Assembly: GCA_024641505.1 (NCBI GenBank)
Contig: JAHECY010000016.1
Location: 1-52,245, forward strand
DNA length: 52,245 nt
Reading direction: 5' to 3'
Source of the DNA: Gammaproteobacteria bacterium
Lineage (GTDB): Bacteria > Pseudomonadota > Gammaproteobacteria > SG8-11
Shown: in pieces, positions 45,263-52,245 of the stretch
Numbering within the stretch: the first letter of the stretch is position 1
How the letters are laid out: every line of letters begins with the position of its first letter
Position numbers and translations under genes: made by a program
Notes under the pieces: model-generated
Told to the model about the DNA's origin: nothing
The model's input: only the letters and a program-made list of their open reading frames with translations
Database searches by the model: none

Positions 45263-46666
45263 ATGCATATTCTACGTTACGTTGTGCCGGTGCTGATGTT
45301 TTACCTCGCCGTAAGCAGTTCCAATGCCACAGAAAGTCAACAAAACGATGCGGACATTACCGGTATTGATCGACGTCCCGCCACTATCAATTGTGTAGCC
45401 GGGGTGCCTGATGTAACGTTACACCGGGTATTGGATATCGACGCCGCATTCAGCAATCTCAGGTTTACGATGCCGGTGGCTATCCTACAAGCACCGCTAG
45501 ATGACAGCCATTGGTTCGTAGTGGAGAAGCGTGGGCGGGTGCGCGCCTTTCCTAACCGGGCGGACGTGCACAGTGCGCAACTGACCACGGTCATCGATCT
45601 AAGCGCATCGCGGGTCGACGCCCTGGATGGCGGTTTCAGTTCTGAAGCCGGTTTACTCGGCATCGCGTTTGATCCCGACTATCAAAGTAATAGCTACGTA
45701 TACTTGTCTTTTACTGCCACGAACATCACGCTTGGGTTTCATTCCGTCATTTCCCGATTCACCATGGATAAAAATAGACTGAAACTGGATCCGGCCTCGG
45801 AACGCATCATCCTTACCATCCCCCAACCCTTCAGCAATCATAACGGAGGCGATATCGCTTTCGACCGCGCCGGCCTGCTGTTGATCGGCATGGGTGACGG
45901 TGGCGACGGTGGCGACCCACGCAATCACGGTCAGAATACCGCCACACTATTGGGCGCCATGTTGCGCATTAACGTCAATATTCCGGAGCAGAAGCAGCTA
46001 ACCGGTAAACCCTATCGCATTCCTGAAGACAATCCTTTTGCCGCCAGCGTCTCCTGCGCCGCCGGCGCCTGTCCTGAAATATTCGCCTGGGGATTGCGCA
46101 ATCCCTGGCGCTGGAGTTTCGATCGCCAGTCCGGAAAATTATGGGCCGGCGACGTCGGGCAGCACAGTCATGAGGAAATAGACCTGATAGAGGCGGGTAA
46201 CAATTACGGTTGGAGTTGCTATGAAGGTAATGACCGGTATCTGGACGAAAATTCCAAAAGTGGCGCACGGTGTACCGGTCGTTACACGCCGCCGGTACTT
46301 GACTACGGTCGCGCTGATGGCTATTCCGTTACCGGTGGCTACGTGTACCATGGCACGGACATCCCTGCCTTGACAGGCGCCTATGTGTTTGCCGATTTCG
46401 GCAGCGGGCGTATCTGGGCGGTTTTTGACCCTTACCATGAGCCACAACGCCGACTGCAAGCCGAAACCGGTTTGCACATCAGCGCCTTCGGGGAGAGCAA
46501 CCAGGGTGAGTTGTATTTTCTGGCGTACGGCGATGGAACGATCAAAAAACTTGTGGCAATGGCGGATACGGCCGAAACCGCAAGCGGCTCTAATTCACCT
46601 GTTTCAGGCACCGGATGCGCCGATGCCACCAATCCGAAGCAACCATCGTCGATATCGCCGCGTTGA
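45263..46666 (+). CDS. PQQ-dependent sugar dehydrogenase family (GSDH beta-propeller), shortened C-terminus
   Basis: A 467-residue secreted protein: signal peptide (about residues 1-23), then a six-bladed soluble glucose/sorbosone dehydrogenase propeller. Typical segments are 'EAGLLGIAFDPDY', 'NHNGGDIAFD', 'MGDGGDGGDPRNHGQN', 'WGLRNPWRWSFD', 'GDVGQHSHEEIDLI' and 'NYGWSCYEG'. The family oxidises aldose sugars at PQQ in the periplasm. The ending 'GTGCADATNPKQPSSISPR' resembles the beginning of the C-terminal cytochrome/SO2930-like extension found in longer relatives, but it stops there. It appears to be either a complete short form or a truncated long one. It is monocistronic. Confidence 0.87.
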   Translation: MHILRYVVPVLMFYLAVSSSNATESQQNDADITGIDRRPATINCVAGVPDVTLHRVLDIDAAFSNLRFTMPVAILQAPLDDSHWFVVEKRGRVRAFPNRADVHSAQLTTVIDLSASRVDALDGGFSSEAGLLGIAFDPDYQSNSYVYLSFTATNITLGFHSVISRFTMDKNRLKLDPASERIILTIPQPFSNHNGGDIAFDRAGLLLIGMGDGGDGGDPRNHGQNTATLLGAMLRINVNIPEQKQLTGKPYRIPEDNPFAASVSCAAGACPEIFAWGLRNPWRWSFDRQSGKLWAGDVGQHSHEEIDLIEAGNNYGWSCYEGNDRYLDENSKSGARCTGRYTPPVLDYGRADGYSVTGGYVYHGTDIPALTGAYVFADFGSGRIWAVFDPYHEPQRRLQAETGLHISAFGESNQGELYFLAYGDGTIKKLVAMADTAETASGSNSPVSGTGCADATNPKQPSSISPR

Positions 46667-46848
46667 CCGCATGCTTATCAATCTCCATCATCAAGTGCCG
46701 TGACATCTTTCAACAGTACATCGGGTGAGAGCTGGTGGCACGCGCGGATACTGTTTTTCTTCGCGCATGACGACAGATAGTTGCCAGTAACAAATCGTAA
46801 CAGTTACAAAATACCAAACGATTTAGAATCGCAAGTTTTGTTCGATAC

Positions 46849-48513
46849 ATGAGTAACTTACTCTTATTTAATACACTGTCCAGCCCAATGGAATCAAGAA
46901 GCATGTCAGCTCTCGGATTGTTAAAAAAAGTCAGACTATTAGCCGGCGTGATTGTTATGGTGTTAATTGTTGCGCTCATACATATAGTGACCGTCGGTTC
47001 CGAGATTAGAACCCAAAGTGCTGACCTGACAAATACGGATATTCCGGTACTGGAAAAGGCCTATCAAATCAAAATCGCCATCATTCAGGTTCAGCAATGG
47101 TTGACTGATATCAGCGCAACGCGCGGCTTGGACGGGCTGGACGACGGGTTTGTCGAGGCCCAGAAAAATGCCGACAGATTCTATGAGTTGATGTCTCAGC
47201 TAGACGTCTTATTGCCTGAGAATAGACAAATCCATGCAGACTTACGCGAATATTTTTCCGTCTATTATACTGAAGGCAAGCGCATGGCTCAGGTTTATAT
47301 CGATCAGGGCGCATCCGGCGGCAACAAATTCATGGATCGCTTCGACCACGCCGCCGCGAGTCTTGAAAAATCCGTTACGCCTTTCATGGAAAATGTCACA
47401 AAAAATGCCATTGCCATCAGCCGCAATAATGATGCGTCTACCACGGAAGTCGCTGTTTCCCTGCTGTTTTCATCAGCGGCACTGTTTGGAACTCTCAGTA
47501 TTCTATTGGTAATCGTCGGTCGCGCGCTAGGCGATGTCAAAGCGCTGGGCAAGGAGGTAGCCACGATCGCGGGCGGCGATGTTCGCAAAACCAATTACAG
47601 CATTCGTCGTGGTGATGAGATCGGGCAACTTGCGCATGACATTTTGCATATGCGCGGCAGCCTGAATTCGTTGATATCCGAGATCAAGGTATCGGCCGAT
47701 GAATTAAACGAGGAGTCGTCAATTCTGGATGGCATTATGGAAAAGGCCGGCGCCAAGATGGCCGATCAGCAACGACAAACGTCCGCCGTGGCGGCATCCA
47801 TACACCAACTGGCTGAGTCCGTTGTCACCATCAGTGGCCATACAGGAGAAGCCGCGGCAACGGCAAATCTTGTCAATCATGAAACAAAAGCAAGTTACGA
47901 TATAGTGCTCAATACGCATCAGTTCATGACCAATATTGCCTCAGAGGTCGATAAAACGTCAGACGTCATCGCCACTTTACAGCACTATTCCAAAACCATA
48001 GGTTCAGTTCTTGATGTTATTCGTGGTATTGCGGAACAAACCAATTTACTGGCGTTGAACGCCGCGATAGAAGCAGCTCGCGCGGGTGAACAGGGTCGAG
48101 GTTTTGCCGTAGTCGCGGATGAAGTACGCTCATTGGCATCGCGTACGCAACAGTCCACTCAGGAGATTCATAACGTCATTGAGCAGCTGCAGGCAGGATC
48201 AGTGAATGCAGTTGAGGCTATCACGCATAGCCGTGATCTCGCGCATGCCGGTTCGGAAAAAGCCAAGCAGGCGCAAGACTCGCTTGACAAGGTGCTGAAG
48301 ATGGTTGTCACCATAAATAAGATGAATAGCCTGATATCCGATGCCACGCAACAGCAAAAATCCATTGCGAATTCACTCAGCACCAACATGTCCGGCATGA
48401 ATGAGGTTATTTCCGCGGTCAACAACGATATTACCCAAGTGCTTGGTGCGCGCAAAATTATAATTCAAATATCTTCACAATTGCAGAACGTTGTGGGGAA
48501 ATTCAGGATTTGA
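46849..48513 (+). CDS. Methyl-accepting chemotaxis protein
   Basis: A 554-residue transmembrane chemoreceptor: helix at about 28-50, periplasmic four-helix sensor at about 52-200, helix at about 205-225, HAMP at about 226-280, and cytoplasmic signalling coiled coil. The hairpin tip sequence ('[20 protein letters not shown]', near residue 390) is the CheA/CheW-binding hallmark. The '[18 protein letters not shown]' region could contain methylation sites. No CheA or CheW is near. Start: ATG at 46849; ATG at 46888 or 46903 is possible because ribosome sites are weak. It ends in front of a hairpin and converges on an OmpR-type regulator. Confidence 0.92.
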   Translation: MSNLLLFNTLSSPMESRSMSALGLLKKVRLLAGVIVMVLIVALIHIVTVGSEIRTQSADLTNTDIPVLEKAYQIKIAIIQVQQWLTDISATRGLDGLDDGFVEAQKNADRFYELMSQLDVLLPENRQIHADLREYFSVYYTEGKRMAQVYIDQGASGGNKFMDRFDHAAASLEKSVTPFMENVTKNAIAISRNNDASTTEVAVSLLFSSAALFGTLSILLVIVGRALGDVKALGKEVATIAGGDVRKTNYSIRRGDEIGQLAHDILHMRGSLNSLISEIKVSADELNEESSILDGIMEKAGAKMADQQRQTSAVAASIHQLAESVVTISGHTGEAAATANLVNHETKASYDIVLNTHQFMTNIASEVDKTSDVIATLQHYSKTIGSVLDVIRGIAEQTNLLALNAAIEAARAGEQGRGFAVVADEVRSLASRTQQSTQEIHNVIEQLQAGSVNAVEAITHSRDLAHAGSEKAKQAQDSLDKVLKMVVTINKMNSLISDATQQQKSIANSLSTNMSGMNEVISAVNNDITQVLGARKIIIQISSQLQNVVGKFRI

Positions 48514-48538
48514 GTGAAATAATATTGGCGCCGTTAAC

Positions 48539-48568
48539 TCAAAGGCGCGAATAATATCGCGCCTTTGA
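48539..48568. terminator. Hairpin between convergent genes
   Basis: A 12-base perfect stem (48539-48550 with 48557-48568) and a six-base loop lie 26 bases past the chemoreceptor stop and 20 bases before the regulator's stop. It has only weak T-runs but is well placed to end both transcripts. Confidence 0.7.
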
Positions 48569-48587
48569 TTGTTGCTTGTGCAAAAGT

Positions 48588-49304
48588 TTAGCCGACGGCC
48601 TGCTGCGCCGGCATTTCATCTTGTTCGATATGTTCCAACCTGTAACCGTGTTGATAAATTGCAGTTAACCGCCAGCCGTTGTCAATGGTCAACCCCAGTT
48701 TTTTTCTGATGCGGCTGATATGCGTATCCACGGTACGGGTATTGAGATTGGCAGAGCGTCCCCATACTGATTCCATGATATGGCCACGAGATAGAATTCT
48801 ACCGGTATGCTTGAGCATGAATACGGACAATTCATACTCCTTGCCGGTCAACTCCACCGCAACGCCATTAACCATCAATTGATGCTTGCTCGAATCTATA
48901 ATGACGTTCCCGATCGAGAGTTGTTCACTGGCATTACCGGCATTCGCGCGACGCCCAAGAGCGGTGACACGCGCTAACATTTCATTGCGTTGCACCGGTT
49001 TGACCATATAATCGTCCGCGCCGTTTTCCAGGGCTGCCACGATGTCCTGCGGATTATTGCGTCCAGTGACAAACATAGTGGGCACCAACCAGTCAATATG
49101 CTCCCTAATCCATAACAGCACCTGGTCACCGTTGATATCGGGCAGCTGCCAATCAATGATCACCAGGTCAAAACTCTCGTGAGACAGAGCCTTGATGCAA
49201 TCTTTTCCAGCTAAAAATATTTGGGTTGTATGGCCTGTTTCGTCCAGCCACATTTTCATTAATTCCGCCTGTTGGGCATCATCTTCCACCAGTGCAATGC
49301 GCAT
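48588..49304 (-). CDS. OmpR/PhoB-family response regulator
   Basis: A 238-residue regulator: receiver domain at 1-115 with the acidic pocket 'VEDDA', phospho-acceptor D51 ('IIDWQLPD'), Thr in 'FVTG' and Lys in 'MVKPV'; winged-helix DNA-binding domain at about 128-225 ('LTGKEYELSVFMLKHTG', 'RTVDTHISRIRKKLG', 'YQHGYRLE'). No kinase directly adjoins it; the nearest is the PAS kinase 276 bases upstream on the same strand, a possible partner. The first base of the ATG is 49304. Confidence 0.94.
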   Translation of the reverse strand: MRIALVEDDAQQAELMKMWLDETGHTTQIFLAGKDCIKALSHESFDLVIIDWQLPDINGDQVLLWIREHIDWLVPTMFVTGRNNPQDIVAALENGADDYMVKPVQRNEMLARVTALGRRANAGNASEQLSIGNVIIDSSKHQLMVNGVAVELTGKEYELSVFMLKHTGRILSRGHIMESVWGRSANLNTRTVDTHISRIRKKLGLTIDNGWRLTAIYQHGYRLEHIEQDEMPAQQAVG

Positions 49305-49371
49305 TGTTTAGCTCCCAGCCATACTATTAGTTAATTTCCGCAGGCGATAGGCCACACCTGATGAGTTCCCG

Positions 49372-49447
49372 TAGGAGCAGGATTGTCATGTGCTGACCAC
49401 TGTTCCGGGTACGAAGTGACGCCGAATACGACTCGCCGCTGCTCCTA
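49372..49447. repeat. REP-like inverted repeat
   Basis: TAGGAGCAG (49372-49380) and CTGCTCCTA (49439-49447) are perfect 9-base inverted arms separated by 58 bases in the gap between the kinase and the OmpR-type regulator. The words resemble 'TAGGAGC' REP elements of many gammaproteobacteria. Confidence 0.4.
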
Positions 49448-49579
49448 TCCACTATTCGGCATTTGCACAACATTTTTTACAGGTATCTGAAGCTTTTCAC
49501 GATCTTTAACATATAGAGCGCCAATGCATTAAGGAAGGGATAACGTTAAAATTATAGGAACGACAGCTGTTAGTACCCA

Positions 49580-50791
49580 TTACTCCTTAAAATACAGACG
49601 GAACTTTGCGCCGCTGCCTTGATCTTGCTGCAATACCACATGCCCCGCACATGAATGCGTCAGTCTGTCAACCAAATACAATCCCATGCCGCTGCCTTGA
49701 TCCTTGGTGGTATACAGTGGCGCGAAGATATCCGAAGCGATCTCGATCGGAACGCCGGCTCCGGTATCCTCCACGCTTAGCACACAATAATTCCCCTGCA
49801 GTTCTTCACCACAGGTAATACAATGCACCATGGGTTGGTGATTAGCATACATACGCACATGAATATTACCCCGATCATTCATGGCCTCGGTGGCATTTTT
49901 CATCAGGCAAACAAGAATACGACCGACATCTCCTTGCACCACTTGCAAACTTGGAGGATCATACACCAGGTCCGTTTCTAATTTTATGTTGGCGGGAAGC
50001 GCCGCATCTATCAATTGCAGCGTTGCCTTCACGGCCTCCCCCAAACTGCTGCGGGCCGTTGCATCTTCACTACCCCTGTTCAGTTTTTGAACACTGGCCA
50101 CCAGTTCTCGAAGCGATGCGCCTGCGGTTTGTGCCATATTGAGAAATTCCGGCAGCTTACTCTGGTTTTCTTTTTTCAAGATCTCTGTGGACAGAAACAA
50201 GTAGCCCAGCGTTGTGGCCAAACTATTATTGATGTCATGGATCAAGACCCGCGCCAGTTGCCGGTTACTTCTGAAAATTTCCAATTCCGCCAAAAGCTCC
50301 AGGCTACGTGCATCGCTATTTATGCCGATATTTTCACGGTCGTCACCCGCGATAAGCAGCATTACCGCTGGTGATCCTCCGCTTTCACAGGTGAGCAATT
50401 TTCCGGTAATCGATATTATTTGTGCACCGCTATCAGCAGTAGTATCTTGTCTCCAAGCAGCGCTGTCATTCTGGAATCCCAAGGAGGCCAGAGCTGCATC
50501 CAGAATTCCGGAGTACTGCGCCAAAATAGCACTCCGCACCGGCATCCCTGACGGGGCATCGTGTGTACTGAGATATTCAACAGATTTGGCATTCCAACTG
50601 ACAATACGAAGCTCATGATCCAGAAAAATTACTCCGTCACGCACACCACTCATCAATTCATGGACGATGTCGGTATGCCAATCAGGCCGTGCTGAGTCAA
50701 CCAAGATTTCGCTCCCATTGTTTACAAATGCTCTTTTCAATAAATCCTTCAGTCCACTGAAATTGGCCTTGGGTACCGTCCACGCCGGCAT
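49580..50791 (-). CDS. PAS-domain sensor histidine kinase (cytoplasmic)
   Basis: A 403-residue kinase without membrane helices. PAS at about residues 45-150 ('VRDGVIFLDHELRIVSWNAK'); dimerisation helix with H185 in 'VLIHDINNSLATTLGY'; ATPase domain with N box 'NATEAM', G1 'DTGAGV', F box 'IFAPLYTTKD' and G2 'GSGMGL'. Two cysteines in 'HCITCGEEL' sit in the lid-adjacent loop, a common feature of soluble kinases of this kind. Start: TTG at 50806 is possible, but the ATG at 50791 has GGAG four bases upstream and is used. It follows the single-domain receiver gene by 81 bases, probably in one operon. Confidence 0.9.
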   Translation of the reverse strand: MPAWTVPKANFSGLKDLLKRAFVNNGSEILVDSARPDWHTDIVHELMSGVRDGVIFLDHELRIVSWNAKSVEYLSTHDAPSGMPVRSAILAQYSGILDAALASLGFQNDSAAWRQDTTADSGAQIISITGKLLTCESGGSPAVMLLIAGDDRENIGINSDARSLELLAELEIFRSNRQLARVLIHDINNSLATTLGYLFLSTEILKKENQSKLPEFLNMAQTAGASLRELVASVQKLNRGSEDATARSSLGEAVKATLQLIDAALPANIKLETDLVYDPPSLQVVQGDVGRILVCLMKNATEAMNDRGNIHVRMYANHQPMVHCITCGEELQGNYCVLSVEDTGAGVPIEIASDIFAPLYTTKDQGSGMGLYLVDRLTHSCAGHVVLQQDQGSGAKFRLYFKE

Positions 50792-50872
50792 CCTGCTCCA
50801 TGGCAATCAGGTTCGTTATTTTCGTGATCGTGAAATATATCAAAGCGGCTCGTGTACCAGTCATATGTCAAT

Positions 50873-51247
50873 TTAACTGTCGCCCAGGACGTGACTCACT
50901 CTTTCTCGCAGTTCCTTAATCGTAAATGGCTTTTTCAACACTGTTCCCGCACCTACCAACTTAGCGATCGCAAGGTAGTCAAATCGTCCCTCAATGCCGC
51001 CCCCTCCCGACATGGCGATGATTTTGGCTTCAGGGCACTCACGTTTCAGTTCCATGATCAAATCGATACCATTCTTGTCGGGCATCACGATATCGGTAAT
51101 GATAAGACTGGTTACGTCCTTCCTAAACGCCTTCATCGCATCGTCACTTGAAGCGGTTTCCACTATCTCGTGCCCAAGGTCGGACATAGCTTCATGCAGC
51201 ATGCTGCGCATTGCTTCATCATCGTCGATGATGATTATCTTAGCCAT
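50873..51247 (-). CDS. Single-domain response regulator (CheY-like receiver)
   Basis: A 124-residue receiver domain without output domain. Acidic pocket 'IDDDE', phospho-acceptor D52 ('ITDIVMPD'), Ser in 'AMSGGG' and Lys in 'LKKPF' are all present. It could relay phosphate from the adjacent PAS kinase or act by protein binding, for example at the flagellar motor. The ATG at 51247 has GGGG six bases upstream; a TTG at 51259 is less likely. Confidence 0.93.
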   Translation of the reverse strand: MAKIIIIDDDEAMRSMLHEAMSDLGHEIVETASSDDAMKAFRKDVTSLIITDIVMPDKNGIDLIMELKRECPEAKIIAMSGGGGIEGRFDYLAIAKLVGAGTVLKKPFTIKELRERVSHVLGDS

Positions 51248-51754
51248 TGAAGCCCCCAACGGTGTATGTTATTAACCAGCGACCATTCCAAACTATCGAA
51301 TACGAAAGACACATGCTGCACTTCTCTTCCTCAATCACTATCCCTACAATTGTCGCTACGACCCCTACCTTGTAGGCTAGTTCGGTATTCGGACCCCAAA
51401 TAAATATCTTGAATATAATTACCTGTATCAGTCTGTGACATATCAAGATTCCGGTAACCACCCGCACCATTGCAAATATTTGTTACACTACCAACATCAG
51501 ATGGAACAATATTACAGGTCTTGTAAATTTACCAATCGCCTTGCGACTAAATTCTTTATCATTTACGGCCTAATTTCATCGATCACAGCACCATATATTC
51601 CTTACCGGAAGGGCTCGAGATTTTTTGCACTGGCATCATGTGCAACACCGATTTTCCACGTTCCGTAAGCCCCATCTCCAGCGGTGAATTCCCTATTGCA
51701 GCTGCCGCATGGCTTGGCAACGGTTCGGTCGGTGGATAATTCGTAGATTGCCAC
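51248..51754. other. Intergenic region, nothing recognisable
   Basis: A 507-base AT-rich gap upstream of the receiver gene. Short frames on both strands (for example 51435-51668 plus, 51583-51774 minus) lack ribosome sites and coding character. Confidence 0.45.
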
Positions 51755-52201
51755 CTAACTTGATCCGAAAGCATTAGCTGCCGGCCATGCCATGACCTTC
51801 CCGGAAAGCTCAGTTACGTCAACCTTAGCACTATCATTACGCATAACCGCTATGTCTCGTAGTAACGCCTCGCCGTTTTTGAAACTCATATACCTGCAAT
51901 TGATTGATGCAGGCAAGATCATACACTCTATCAACGCGGGATCGCTCAATTTGTCGAATGATTCAGAGACTAGTGATGAAAATTTGCAACTCGATTTCTT
52001 TTCGAGTTCAATAATTACATCTTGCCAAATTATGGTGTTAACGCTTTTGTTGTGATGCGGTACTAAGCCATCCGGATAGATGTTTTCACCAGCATTAGTT
52101 GCTTGCGCCAATATCAGCAAGCACCACAACGACACATGTACCGCACAGTACAAGAATTTCGGGAAACGACTTATCCCGTTGTTGTTGCTAACTATCACCA
52201 T
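51755..52201 (-). CDS. Possible secreted protein of unknown function
   Basis: A 148-residue frame with a likely signal segment ('FLYCAVHVSLWCLLILAQA', cleavage near residue 37, 'TNAGEN'). The mature part has three Cys residues ('SSCKF', 'IECMILP', 'INCRYM') and no recognised family. Base composition is more AT-rich than the neighbours and the ribosome site is poor, so this is only moderately supported as a gene. It lies at the window edge with 44 bases of flanking sequence. Confidence 0.4.
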   Translation of the reverse strand: MVIVSNNNGISRFPKFLYCAVHVSLWCLLILAQATNAGENIYPDGLVPHHNKSVNTIIWQDVIIELEKKSSCKFSSLVSESFDKLSDPALIECMILPASINCRYMSFKNGEALLRDIAVMRNDSAKVDVTELSGKVMAWPAANAFGSS

Positions 52202-52245
52202 AAAGCGATAAACCCGGCAATTTCATTTCATTCATCACGTTATCG

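Noticed and set aside
1-52245. tRNA, rRNA, CRISPR, insertion sequence or prophage
   Set aside because: No cloverleaf, repeat-spacer array, transposase or phage signature was recognised. This was by eye, so a weak RNA gene could be missed.

Overview
The window looks like a chromosomal segment of a gammaproteobacterium with a respiratory, probably chemolithotrophic lifestyle. Supporting signs are a YbiT-type ABC-F protein next to DbpA, a FeoB-like transporter, a lipid A type acyltransferase, several c-di-GMP enzymes, a K+-independent proton pyrophosphatase, and above all an Isp-type [NiFe]-hydrogenase of the kind known from purple sulfur bacteria such as Thiocapsa and Allochromatium. The lineage is an inference from gene content. 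No rRNA, tRNA, CRISPR array, transposase or phage gene was recognised.

Layout. 1-5.3 kb: the 3' end of a surface or secreted protein gene, a bidirectional terminator, a LuxR-type regulator, and a MacAB-like tripartite efflux set (adaptor, ATPase, permease) on the minus strand. 5.8-8.3 kb: a membrane diguanylate cyclase (CHASE-PAS-GAF-GGEEF). 8.5-21.5 kb: the hydrogenase locus. A plus-strand operon encodes a maturation protease, a HupH-type factor, small subunit HynS, Isp1, Isp2, large subunit HynL and a tiny membrane protein. After a block of 64-bp repeats come a UbiA-family prenyltransferase and a seven-haem NapC-like cytochrome. The minus-strand hypCABDF operon then runs towards them. hypE is not in the window. 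A -24/-12 promoter candidate precedes the structural operon.

22-30 kb: accessory genes, including a coiled-coil protein of unknown function, a two-domain multicopper oxidase, an Hsp20, a secreted protein, a cyclic-nucleotide-binding protein, a 5'-truncated phosphate-binding/OmpA fusion remnant, and a DUF2167 plus M50 protease pair. 30-37 kb: the H+-pyrophosphatase with a small downstream gene, a FeoB-like protein with a degenerate GTPase domain, a DUF1439 protein and a secreted helical protein. 37-44 kb: YbiT, DbpA, an alpha/beta hydrolase, a CHASE4-like GGDEF-EAL protein and a lipid A acyltransferase. 45-52 kb: a PQQ-type sugar dehydrogenase, a chemoreceptor, an OmpR-type regulator, a PAS histidine kinase with a single-domain receiver, and a weakly supported secreted protein.

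Working model for the hydrogenase region (inference). HynSL, exported by the Tat system, oxidises H2. Electrons pass to the membrane pair Isp1/Isp2 and the quinone pool. The neighbouring prenyltransferase could make or modify a quinone, and the seven-haem cytochrome could move quinol electrons to periplasmic acceptors. Palindromic GGTGCGT repeats lie on both sides of the prenyltransferase-cytochrome pair, which suggests it was inserted as a cassette. The most unusual items are this cassette, the seven-haem cytochrome and the FeoB-like protein that lacks the P-loop lysine.
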